Shown: positions 1-6,969, counted from the first letter of the stretch. The stretch is 7,964 nt of DNA from JACJXF01 sp964404825 (GCA_964404825.1 CAYOLQ010000146.1:1-7964); one strand, 5' to 3'. Made by a program: numbers and translations. The notes: a model not told the origin generated them from the sequence alone.

Positions 1-474
1 ACAGCACCCCACTATCAGCATAGTCAGATTGGATATAACTACAGGATGAGTAATATTTTGGCTGGGATTGGACGAGGTCAGATGGAGGTCATCGATAAGC
101 GGGTTGAAGGGAGAAGAGATAATTATGCCTTCTACAAAAAAAATCTCGAACATATCAAAGGAATAAGTTTTCTGGAAGAACCAGATGAAACATATTATTC
201 AAATCGTTGGCTAACCACAATTTTGATTGAAAACTCTAATCCTGATATTTCCCACATGGGGTTGCAAAAGGAGCTTGAGAAATACAATATTGAATCCCGA
301 CCACTCTGGAAACCTATGCATATACAGCCTGTTTTTAAGTCCTGCCCCTCATTTTTAAATGGTGTATCGGAAAACTTATTTTCAAAAGGTCTTTGCCTGC
401 CTTCTGGTTCCAACTTGTCTCATGAAGATAGAGAATCGATATTGAAAATAATTCAGAAGTATCTGAAAGTATAA
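1..474 (+). CDS. DegT/DnrJ/EryC1/StrS-family sugar aminotransferase (PglE-like), 3' part
   Basis: The open frame runs from the first base, so the gene is cut by the window edge; 157 C-terminal residues are visible and the N-terminal part with the PLP-binding lysine is missing. Family members transfer an amino group from glutamate to a nucleotide-linked keto-sugar in the cytoplasm, giving amino sugars for O-antigen, capsule or glycoprotein glycans. Recognition rests on the HSQIGYNYRMSNILAGIG signature at residues 7-24 and the RPLWKPMH segment near residue 115, both typical of this fold-type I family. The end, with a conserved LSHED-type helix, looks intact and stops at TAA. The nearest named relatives I recall are PglE-like UDP-N-acetylbacillosamine aminotransferases, but the exact sugar cannot be read from this part. 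The deacetylase and acetyltransferase genes that follow on the same strand fit a glycan cluster. Confidence 0.9.
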   Translation, partial: TAPHYQHSQIGYNYRMSNILAGIGRGQMEVIDKRVEGRRDNYAFYKKNLEHIKGISFLEEPDETYYSNRWLTTILIENSNPDISHMGLQKELEKYNIESRPLWKPMHIQPVFKSCPSFLNGVSENLFSKGLCLPSGSNLSHEDRESILKIIQKYLKV

Positions 475-555
475 GTCACATTCTGGTTTTAACCCGGTAT
501 CGAGACAATTATTAAACTTCCAAATTAAATTTTAGATGAAGCATATTTGCCGGAT

Positions 556-1560
556 ATGAACAAAGCTGAAATCGTACAAAGGAGTCAATTACACAGGATT
601 TTTAAACCATTCTATTCAGGAATTGGCCATGTTCTGATGTTTCATAGGGTATCTCGTAAAAGTGATTATATTATTACCAGGGGATTGGAAGTATCTCCTG
701 AATATCTTGAAGGTGTAATTAAATTTTTTCAATCAAAAAAAATAGATATTATCACTCTAGACGAATGTTATAACCGAATAACAGCCAAAGGAAAAATAAA
801 ACGGTTTGTTTCTTTTACTTTTGATGACGGTTATACCGATAACCTTACAGAAGCCTTGCCTGTCTTTGAAAAGTATAATGTACCATTTACTGTTTTTCTA
901 ACTACTTCCTATCCTGATCGTAAAGGAGTTCTCTGGTGGTATCTGTTGGAAAAACTGGCAATGGAAAATGATAAAACTGAGTTTATATTTAACACTACTA
1001 AGCATTTCTACAGTACAAAAACCCTTGGTGAAAAAAAGTTTGCTCTATGGCGAATCCGTCGGTTTATTCTCGATGGAAACCATACAGATATTACCAGCAG
1101 ATTGGATTCCATCTTCAAAGGCAGTTCTATTAAAATGTATGATCTTACAGAAAAGTTAACTTTATCATGGGATCAGGTAATTGAATTAAGCAGGCATCCA
1201 CTTGCAACCATTGGTGCGCATACCGTAAATCACCTTTCGCTTAAAAGCCTGACAGATGATAAGGTATTCGAAGAAATTACCAATTCAATAAAAATAATCG
1301 AAGATAAAATCAAATTGCCTGTTTTATACTTTGCCTACCCAATTGGTACGCATGAGGAGGCTGGTGAAAGAGAATACAGTATAGCTAGTCATTGTAATAT
1401 AAAAATGGCTTTTACAGCAGAAAAAGGAAATATCTTCAGGAAACATGCCACCCAACTTCACTCCCTGCCAAGAGTTAGTATTAATGAAACTATGCGGTTA
1501 TCGCATATTGAACTTTTCATAAATGGATTAACTCCCTTTATGAATAAGTTTTCGAAATGA
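556..1560 (+). CDS. Polysaccharide deacetylase (NodB homology domain, CE4 family)
   Basis: Predicted metal-dependent deacetylase that removes N- or O-acetyl groups from a polysaccharide or its precursor. Counting from the ATG at 556 (334 residues), it shows the family opening VLMFHRV near residue 27, the metal-binding motif TFDDGY at 88-93, the second metal motif HTVNH at 222-226 and the barrel motif FAYPIG at 259-264. The Asp pair and both motif-2 histidines are present, so it is probably active. A TTG at 547 in the same frame would add three residues. I prefer the ATG because nothing supports the TTG and the family motif starts well downstream. No signal peptide or membrane segment is evident, which suggests a cytoplasmic or peripheral protein, as seen for some deacetylases in exopolysaccharide clusters. 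It lies 81 bases after the aminotransferase and 94 before the acetyltransferase, on the same strand, so co-transcription is plausible. Confidence 0.92.
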   Translation: MNKAEIVQRSQLHRIFKPFYSGIGHVLMFHRVSRKSDYIITRGLEVSPEYLEGVIKFFQSKKIDIITLDECYNRITAKGKIKRFVSFTFDDGYTDNLTEALPVFEKYNVPFTVFLTTSYPDRKGVLWWYLLEKLAMENDKTEFIFNTTKHFYSTKTLGEKKFALWRIRRFILDGNHTDITSRLDSIFKGSSIKMYDLTEKLTLSWDQVIELSRHPLATIGAHTVNHLSLKSLTDDKVFEEITNSIKIIEDKIKLPVLYFAYPIGTHEEAGEREYSIASHCNIKMAFTAEKGNIFRKHATQLHSLPRVSINETMRLSHIELFINGLTPFMNKFSK

Positions 1561-1654
1561 GAATTCTTTATTGAAAACAGGATTTCGAAGAACCTTACAA
1601 AGTGATATCTTTAGATTTTAATAGTTTTACAATTTATCAATCATTTTAATAACC

Positions 1655-2236
1655 ATGCAAACTCCTCAGGAATATATCCTATTATTGCTTAATTCGATTC
1701 GTTGTATTCCACACCTTATTATGTATTATTTTCATAAAAACAGATCAATTATCCGTGTTGATGTTAAAAGAGGTCTTAAGAACATGGAAAAAGAATTCAA
1801 AGACCCTTTAGGTCTCCTATATTTACTAACGTTTTGCAAGGAGTATAGAAATTTATTCTACTACCGCACCCGTCCATTATCCTCTTTGTTAAACCTTATT
1901 TGCCCTCAGATGTCATCCTTGCATATTCATTCAAAAAACATTGGTGAGGGTTTCGTTATCGTTCATGGGGTTGCTTCCGAAATCGGCCCTGAATCATTGG
2001 GGAAAAATTGTACAATTTATCATCAGGTAACTATTGGAGGAGCAACAAATTATGGTGCGCCGGTAATAAAGGATAATGTTACAGTTTATGCTGGAGCAGT
2101 TGTAATAGGGAAAATAACAATTGGGAACAATGTTGTTATAGGTGCAAATGCTACTGTTTTTTCAAATATTCCGGATGATTGTACTGTTTTACCAGGTACT
2201 TCCAAAATTATGAGGTGGAAAAAAAGATCTACCTGA
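1655..2236 (+). CDS. Left-handed beta-helix O-acetyltransferase, serine-acetyltransferase-like
   Basis: This 193-residue protein has a C-terminal hexapeptide-repeat domain (about residues 88-185) of the serine-acetyltransferase type. Visible landmarks are VHGVASEIG with a candidate catalytic His104, IYHQVTIGG at 121-129 with His123, the GAPVIKD loop at 134-140, and successive hexapeptides (VTVYAGAVV, ITIGNNVVIGANATV) ending in PGTSKIM. The substrate-binding His pair and the GG turn resemble CysE and colanic-acid-type acetyltransferases (WcaB group). The CysE N-terminal helical domain is replaced by a shorter, hydrophobic and basic N-terminus (residues 1-80). With the glycan-gene context this makes an acetyl-CoA-dependent sugar O-acetyltransferase more likely than a cysteine-biosynthesis enzyme. 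A weak promoter-like pair, TTTC at 1583 and TATCTTTA at 1606 spaced 19 bases apart, precedes it but could be chance in AT-rich DNA. The stop is TGA. Confidence 0.85.
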   Translation: MQTPQEYILLLLNSIRCIPHLIMYYFHKNRSIIRVDVKRGLKNMEKEFKDPLGLLYLLTFCKEYRNLFYYRTRPLSSLLNLICPQMSSLHIHSKNIGEGFVIVHGVASEIGPESLGKNCTIYHQVTIGGATNYGAPVIKDNVTVYAGAVVIGKITIGNNVVIGANATVFSNIPDDCTVLPGTSKIMRWKKRST

Positions 2237-2278
2237 TTAATCAATATTCTTGATTTCTAAAACTAAAAACTACACAGG

Positions 2279-3535
2279 ATGCATAAAGTAATTTTATTTC
2301 TCATTCTGATACATCTGCCTTTAGTTCAGTATGGTCAGATAATTGCAGACCACTCAGTAGTAAATCGTTATACCGATATCCCCAAACAATACATCGACTC
2401 AGTAAAAACAAAGTGGCTGGTCACTGCAGGAGCTTCTCATGCTGAGTCTTATAGAATGGGTTGCTGGGCATTAGGACAGCTGGATAACAGATTTCCAGTA
2501 TTCTCGCAATGGGAGGGTGCTCCGGAACCATTTTCCAAAGCATATTTAAGAATTAATAAGGCTACCTGGGGAAATTACAGTAATCCTACCGGATGGCAAT
2601 ATATAAATGGAACTATCGATTGGTGGAGCAATGCAACAGCAATTAGCAGAGTTAAAGCAGGACTTAAATATTGTAATGATAACGGACCAGCATTGTATGC
2701 AATTTTATTTGGATGGTCATTTGATGCTGTTTGGGATAACCCTCCGGGAGGGAGTTACGACCCCATATATAATACCAGATGGGCCGGTGGTTCCAGAGGA
2801 GGCCCTCAGGGAACTCTGAGATGGGGTCTGGATAAAGACGATGCAGCCATAACAGGAACCTCTGTTTGTATGGATACATATATAAATGCACAACACGAGT
2901 ACATAAATTATTGCGTTCAAAACAATATTCCCACAAAAATTATCTGGTCAACAGGTTCAGTTGATAATGAACAAAACTGGGCTATCGGCGAAAGTGGATA
3001 CCAGCAATTCCTCAAATGGGAACATATAAGAAAACATGTAAAAAATCTTGATCAGGCATACTTCATCGACTATGCCGATATATTAAGCTATAATAATGCC
3101 GGAGAACAAGCAACTACAACCTGGAAAGATAATAAGGGAATAACCCATACATTTCCGATCATACATCCTGAAAACATGGAAGGCGGTAACATTGGACATA
3201 TCGGCTATAATGGAGCTCTAAAGTTAGGAAAGGCCATATGGTGGCTTCTTGCACGAATGTCAGGCTGGAATGAAGTAACAAGCATGAATTCAGAAATCGG
3301 TGAAATAACAGATTATCATGTAACTATAAATCAAAGTAATCTTGAAGTATTCTTCCCGAATGATAACACCGGACAGAAACTTAACCTGCAAAATCTAAAA
3401 GGTCAACTGCTTGATACAAAATACGTAAGTGGAAATTACTGTTATTTTGATACGGAAGGTGTTTCTCGGGGTATCTATATTATATCTTTAGATAACAATC
3501 CTGTAACAGGAAATAAAAAGATTTTTATACCATGA
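2279..3535 (+). CDS. Secreted SGNH-hydrolase-like protein with T9SS type A sorting domain (paralogue 1)
   Basis: 418 residues in three parts. Residues 1-19 form a signal peptide (KVILFLILIHLPLVQYG) probably cleaved before Gln20. Residues 21-330 form the main domain. Residues about 345-418 form a C-terminal sorting domain with the NLKGQLLDT strand (372-380), the GVSRGIYIISL strand (394-404) and a terminal KKIFIP, the usual pattern for export across the outer membrane by T9SS and surface attachment. The main domain is not a family I can name. Faint SGNH landmarks are TAGASHAE (Ser53, candidate nucleophile), IIWSTGSVDNE at 221-231 (a block III-like position) and GHIGYNGALKLGKAIWWLLAR from 306, with His307 as candidate base. 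Catalytic assignment is inference; a binding-only role is possible. It starts 42 bases after the acetyltransferase on the same strand, so it may belong to the same transcript. It is about 82% identical over residues 1-330 to the product of the gene at 4606. Confidence 0.85.
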   Translation: MHKVILFLILIHLPLVQYGQIIADHSVVNRYTDIPKQYIDSVKTKWLVTAGASHAESYRMGCWALGQLDNRFPVFSQWEGAPEPFSKAYLRINKATWGNYSNPTGWQYINGTIDWWSNATAISRVKAGLKYCNDNGPALYAILFGWSFDAVWDNPPGGSYDPIYNTRWAGGSRGGPQGTLRWGLDKDDAAITGTSVCMDTYINAQHEYINYCVQNNIPTKIIWSTGSVDNEQNWAIGESGYQQFLKWEHIRKHVKNLDQAYFIDYADILSYNNAGEQATTTWKDNKGITHTFPIIHPENMEGGNIGHIGYNGALKLGKAIWWLLARMSGWNEVTSMNSEIGEITDYHVTINQSNLEVFFPNDNTGQKLNLQNLKGQLLDTKYVSGNYCYFDTEGVSRGIYIISLDNNPVTGNKKIFIP

Positions 3536-3543
3536 TTGATTGA

Positions 3544-4413
3544 TCATTTCTTTAATCCGGCAGGTTCTGTAAAATTTCCATCATTTTCAATTACATCAAT
3601 AATCCGGTTAAATAATAACTTAACAACTTTTCTGGAAAAATCACCGTTAGGGTGAGAGTTATAAGGAGTTAATGCATATTCATCTTTGAAATACAATCCC
3701 CCTTCAGTCTGAAGGCTGTAAAAATCCCATAAATAAATATTATCACCCTGCACATCCCATTCATTTAATACCCATTTATAAAACTCTTTTGCTCTTTTAG
3801 CTTCATCCTCTTTAAGGTAGTACTTCACCTGGACAGCCCCGGTAAATAAAATGAATTTCGTGTCAGGAAATTCGTGTAACTTATCCCTTAAAGCGTTATA
3901 TTGAAGTTTGTAGTTTGATATTGTTCTCACGTCTGAATTAATGTCTGCAGAATCCAAATCAGCTAAAATATTACTGGCAGGATAACAATGCTTAAAAATA
4001 ATTACCTGATAGTCTTTCGTCAGCATCTCTAATGTGGGCTCTTCCATATAAGGTTCATTACCTGCATTCTTTACCCATATATTATAATAGTCAAAAGGAT
4101 AATTATTCCAACCGTAAGGCTCTTTTTTAGGAAATGCCATATCCTTAATCAAATAATTCTTATCGTTCTCTTCATTATACTTTTTAAATAAAATTGGCAT
4201 GCGTGGTTTGGCGCTAATTACTTTAGCGAGCTTTTTACTAACACGTCTAACAGCTTTTGTTATCAGTGAAGGTTTTGCAGCATTCCAGATTGCCTCTCCG
4301 GTACTATGATGAAGATAAATAATATTCATATCAGATTTTTGTTCTTTTTTATTGCAGGAGAAAAATGGTATCATCATAACCACAGCAACAAAAATAGGTA
4401 ATTTTGATTTCAT
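3544..4413 (-). CDS. SGNH/GDSL-hydrolase-like lipoprotein
   Basis: 289 residues. The N-terminus has a lysine-containing head, a hydrophobic stretch and the lipobox FFSC with Cys20, so it is a predicted lipoprotein anchored by an acylated cysteine. The body looks SGNH-like: IIYLHHSTGEAIW at 31-43 (Ser37, candidate nucleophile in block I), VIIFKHCYPASNI at 137-149, FILFTGAV at 187-194, and NSHPNGDFSRKVVKLLFNR at 252-270 with His254 as the block V base. The HHSTG opening is one I recall from Bacteroidota SGNH-like proteins in exopolysaccharide loci; the substrate is unknown, with an acyl ester on a polysaccharide the natural guess. The start is the ATG at 4413, preceded by an A-rich leader. The gene is convergent with the T9SS paralogue at 2279 (8 bases between stop codons) and divergent from the one at 4606, so it is a separate transcription unit. 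Confidence 0.85.
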   Translation of the reverse strand: MKSKLPIFVAVVMMIPFFSCNKKEQKSDMNIIYLHHSTGEAIWNAAKPSLITKAVRRVSKKLAKVISAKPRMPILFKKYNEENDKNYLIKDMAFPKKEPYGWNNYPFDYYNIWVKNAGNEPYMEEPTLEMLTKDYQVIIFKHCYPASNILADLDSADINSDVRTISNYKLQYNALRDKLHEFPDTKFILFTGAVQVKYYLKEDEAKRAKEFYKWVLNEWDVQGDNIYLWDFYSLQTEGGLYFKDEYALTPYNSHPNGDFSRKVVKLLFNRIIDVIENDGNFTEPAGLKK

Positions 4414-4486
4414 ATTTATTTGATTTTCTTTTTGTTAAGAGTAAGGATTTTTATTAATAATAATATTAAATTTTTCATGATATAAG

Positions 4487-4515
4487 TTAAACAAATTTAC
4501 AAAAATTTTGTTTAA
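4487..4515. repeat. Imperfect AT-rich palindrome between divergent genes
   Basis: The arms TTAAACAAATTT (4487-4498) and AAATTTTGTTTAA (4503-4515) are inverted copies differing by one inserted A, around a 4-base centre. The element sits 74 bases upstream of the minus-strand lipoprotein start and 90 bases upstream of the plus-strand paralogue start, which suits a shared operator or paired promoter cores. No regulator gene is seen nearby, and AT-rich DNA gives such palindromes by chance more often than balanced DNA. Confidence 0.45.
4492..4499 (-). promoter_or_regulatory. Putative Bacteroidota -7 promoter element for the lipoprotein gene
   Basis: Read on the minus strand this is TAAATTTG, an exact match to the TAnnTTTG -7 consensus of Bacteroidota primary sigma factor promoters. 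It would give a leader of roughly 70-75 bases before the ATG at 4413. I do not see a good TTTG -33 element at the usual 19-21 base distance, so the call rests on one half of the promoter and on the right location. It lies within the left arm and centre of the palindrome at 4487-4515. Confidence 0.35.
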
Positions 4516-4605
4516 AAAGATTTGGGAATGTATACCAACCTGAATCTAAAGTGAGCAGCTTTTTACACCAAAAAATTCATTTCCAGTACCCAGAATAACA
4601 GTTAT

Positions 4606-6816
4606 ATGCAAAGAGTTATTTTCATTCTATTTCTGACTCAGTTTTCTTTATTTAGTTTTGGTCAGATAATTGCAGATCATTCAATTATTAATCTGTATGT
4701 TGAGATTCCTCAAAGATATATAGACTCAGTAAAAACCAGATGGGTTGTTACTGCCGGAGCATCACATGCTGAAGCTTACCGGATGGGTTGTTGGTCTCTT
4801 GGTCAACAGGATAGCCGGTTTCCGGTACACGCCCAATATGAAGGAGTTCCCGAAGGTTTTTCAAATGCGTACCTCAGAATCAATAAGGCCACATGGGGAA
4901 ACTATAGTAACCCCTCTGGATGGCAATATATTAACGGAACCATAGACTGGTGGAGTAATGCAACAGCTACAAGCAGAGTTAAGGCAGGATTGCAGTATTG
5001 TAACGACAATGGCCCCGAGTTATATGCTATACTTTTTGGCTGGTCATTTGATGCTGTTTGGGATAATCCCCCGGGAGGAAGCTATGATCCTGTATATCAT
5101 ACAAGATGGGCCGGAGGCTCCAGAGGAGGTCCTCAAGGTACTTTACGATGGGGACTCGATAGCAATGATTCCGCGATTACCGGAACATCAGTTTGTATGG
5201 ACACCTATATTGATGTGCAACATGAATATATGAATTACTGTGAACAAAATAATATCCCCACAAAAATAATCTGGTCAACAGGAGCCGTTGATAATGAACA
5301 AGACTGGGCAATAGGAGAAAGCGGATATCAACAATTCCTTAAATGGGAACATATCAGAAATCATGTACGAAGTCTTAATGATGCATATTTTATTGACTAT
5401 GCGGATATTCTAAGCTATAATACTGCAGGAGAGCAGGCCACAACCTCGTGGACAGACAACAACGGAACTTTGCATATATTCCCGATTATCCATCCTGAGA
5501 ATATGGAAGGTGGCAATATTGGCCATATAGGCTATAATGGCGCTTTAAAGTTAGGTAAAGCTATGTGGTGGCTCCTTGCAAGAATGGCAGGTTGGGAAGG
5601 ATCAACCAGCGGTATAGATATTACCCCTCCGACTGTTCCTTCCGGCTTAAATATTACTTCGGTCTCAATTAACTCAGTAAACCTTGCATGGTCCGCCTCC
5701 ACCGACAACACCGCCGTTACCGGTTACCGCGTTTACCGTTCGGGAAGTTTACTTACAACCACCACCAATCTCACTTATATTGATAATACTGTAGTGCCCT
5801 GTACCAACTACAGTTACACGGTTTCCGCATTCGACGCTGCAAACAATGTAAGCTCTCAGTCCACTGCTGCAGCCCTAAGTGCATCCATCCCGGCCCCTGA
5901 AGCAACATTAACCCAGCCCACCTGCTCTGTATTTACTGGTACAATTCAAATAACCAATCCCATCGGAGCTGGTTTTGAGTATAGCATCAATTCAGGCGCT
6001 ACCTGGGGTTCGGGAACTAATTTTGCTTTGTTGCCCGCTAGTGCTGCCTATACCATCAGTGCGAGAAATACATCGACAAGCCCTGGCTGTATATCAAGCA
6101 GCAACTTTGTTATAAACGCAATACCGGCATCACCGACTCCTCCGACTGTAAGTTCTTCGGGTCCGGTTAATGTTTGTCCTGCGGTAACTATAAACTTAAC
6201 AACTTTGGTAACCAGCGCAACTCCGTCAGGTGGTTCCATACTTTATAAAGCTGCAAATAACCCATTAAGCTTAAATGTTTCAACCCCCCCGGCGGTCGGT
6301 GCAGGTACATATTATATCTTCTACCAGAACCAGGAAGGCTGTTACAGCACCGGAACGTCAGTTAGCGTTACAATAAACAGCTGCCCCGATCCTGATGTAA
6401 CCACCACCCTGATTGTTAATCCCAATATTATTCATGGAACTTCGGGTTTTGACCTGGCAGTTAAGGTTACTGAATTAAATATGGTGAATACCAATGGCAT
6501 TATGACTGTTCATATCCCAAAAGATACAAGATGGCTTATAGAGGGTGGGTACAACCCTTCTCTTACCGCAATTGGCGGAACATCTCTTAACAATAGTGAA
6601 TGGGCCTATTCTTCAGACGATATCAACCATATCTTCACTTCCTCCACAGCTATTCCCCAGGGTGGGTTTTCAAGGTTCGGTTTCAGGGTAACTTTTAACC
6701 CCGATCTCAGCAGGGGAGTATATACAATTACCTCCCAACTCGTTTCCGGGGCTGGGGGTGAAGTGCGGGTGAGTAATAATTCAGATTCGGAGAGTATTGA
6801 TTATTTTCAGGAATAG
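4606..6816 (+). CDS. Secreted multidomain SGNH-hydrolase-like protein with FN3 and beta-rich modules (paralogue 2)
   Basis: 736 residues. A signal peptide ends at SFG, probably cleaved before Gln20. Residues 21-330 repeat the main domain of the product of the gene at 2279 without a single gap, including Ser53 in GASHAE, IIWSTGAVDNE at 221-231 and His307 in GHIGYNG. Downstream come a fibronectin type III domain (about 340-427, PPTVPSGLNI to YTVSAFDAANN), a beta-rich Ig-like module (about 432-505, FEYSINSGATW, two cysteines), a second such module (about 511-593, GTYYIFYQNQEGCYS) and a C-terminal domain (about 596-736, DPDVTTTLIVNP to SESIDYFQE). The last resembles C-terminal domains I recall from other secreted Bacteroidota proteins. 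No classical T9SS type A tail is present. It is probably an exported, possibly surface-bound enzyme whose modules add reach or binding. It stops at TAG, with a hairpin-like repeat after it. Confidence 0.85.
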   Translation: MQRVIFILFLTQFSLFSFGQIIADHSIINLYVEIPQRYIDSVKTRWVVTAGASHAEAYRMGCWSLGQQDSRFPVHAQYEGVPEGFSNAYLRINKATWGNYSNPSGWQYINGTIDWWSNATATSRVKAGLQYCNDNGPELYAILFGWSFDAVWDNPPGGSYDPVYHTRWAGGSRGGPQGTLRWGLDSNDSAITGTSVCMDTYIDVQHEYMNYCEQNNIPTKIIWSTGAVDNEQDWAIGESGYQQFLKWEHIRNHVRSLNDAYFIDYADILSYNTAGEQATTSWTDNNGTLHIFPIIHPENMEGGNIGHIGYNGALKLGKAMWWLLARMAGWEGSTSGIDITPPTVPSGLNITSVSINSVNLAWSASTDNTAVTGYRVYRSGSLLTTTTNLTYIDNTVVPCTNYSYTVSAFDAANNVSSQSTAAALSASIPAPEATLTQPTCSVFTGTIQITNPIGAGFEYSINSGATWGSGTNFALLPASAAYTISARNTSTSPGCISSSNFVINAIPASPTPPTVSSSGPVNVCPAVTINLTTLVTSATPSGGSILYKAANNPLSLNVSTPPAVGAGTYYIFYQNQEGCYSTGTSVSVTINSCPDPDVTTTLIVNPNIIHGTSGFDLAVKVTELNMVNTNGIMTVHIPKDTRWLIEGGYNPSLTAIGGTSLNNSEWAYSSDDINHIFTSSTAIPQGGFSRFGFRVTFNPDLSRGVYTITSQLVSGAGGEVRVSNNSDSESIDYFQE

Positions 6817-6826
6817 GATTTAAGAA

Positions 6827-6929
6827 TTAAGCGCAAAGACGCGAAGGCGCTAAAAAAGCGCGGTTTTTTTGGTTTACGGAGTTAAACAAATTTTCGTTTC
6901 CCTTGCGTCATTGCGCCATTTGCGCTTAA
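6827..6929. repeat. Intergenic imperfect inverted repeat rich in GCGC/GCGTC units
   Basis: The outer arms TTAAGCGCAAA (6827-6837) and TTTGCGCTTAA (6919-6929) are perfect 11-base inverted copies. Inside them GACGCGAAGG (6838-6847) can pair with CCTTGCGTC (6901-6909) with one bulge. The arms are made of degenerate GCGCAAA-like units and are clearly richer in GC than the flanks. Similar CGCAAAGACGC-type sequences recur between genes in environmental Bacteroidota as far as I recall, so this is probably a dispersed repeat family and not part of either gene. Copy number in this genome cannot be judged from one window. Confidence 0.6.
6846..6870 (+). terminator. Putative intrinsic terminator after the multidomain hydrolase gene
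   Basis: A short GCGC stem (6847-6850 with 6858-6861) around an A-rich loop is followed by GG and a run of seven T, about 30 bases after the TAG stop at 6814-6816. An alternative fold pairs the A run with the T run. The stem is short for a strong terminator, and the element lies within the larger inverted repeat, so termination may come from the larger structure. Confidence 0.35.
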
Positions 6930-6969
6930 AAACTCTGGATAGTGCCGTTAATTGTAAAATAGTTGAAAA

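Noticed and set aside
547..555. TTG start for the polysaccharide deacetylase
   Set aside because: It adds only three residues, has no supporting ribosome binding site, and an ATG follows in frame at 556.
1583..1613. Promoter TTTC-N19-TATCTTTA upstream of the acetyltransferase
   Set aside because: Both elements deviate from the consensus by one base and such matches are expected by chance in AT-rich DNA; kept only as a note in the gene entry.
1655..2236. CysE serine acetyltransferase for cysteine synthesis
   Set aside because: The typical N-terminal helical domain is not present and the neighbours are glycan genes, so a sugar acetyltransferase is more likely.
2664..2936. Minus-strand open frame inside the T9SS paralogue
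   Set aside because: It lies opposite the most conserved stretch of a clear coding gene, has no recognisable features, and is explained as a shadow of the sense codons.
2279..5595. Duplicated cores as copies of an insertion sequence
   Set aside because: The proteins are exported hydrolase-like proteins with signal peptides, and I saw no transposase or matching terminal repeats at the ends of the duplicated cores.
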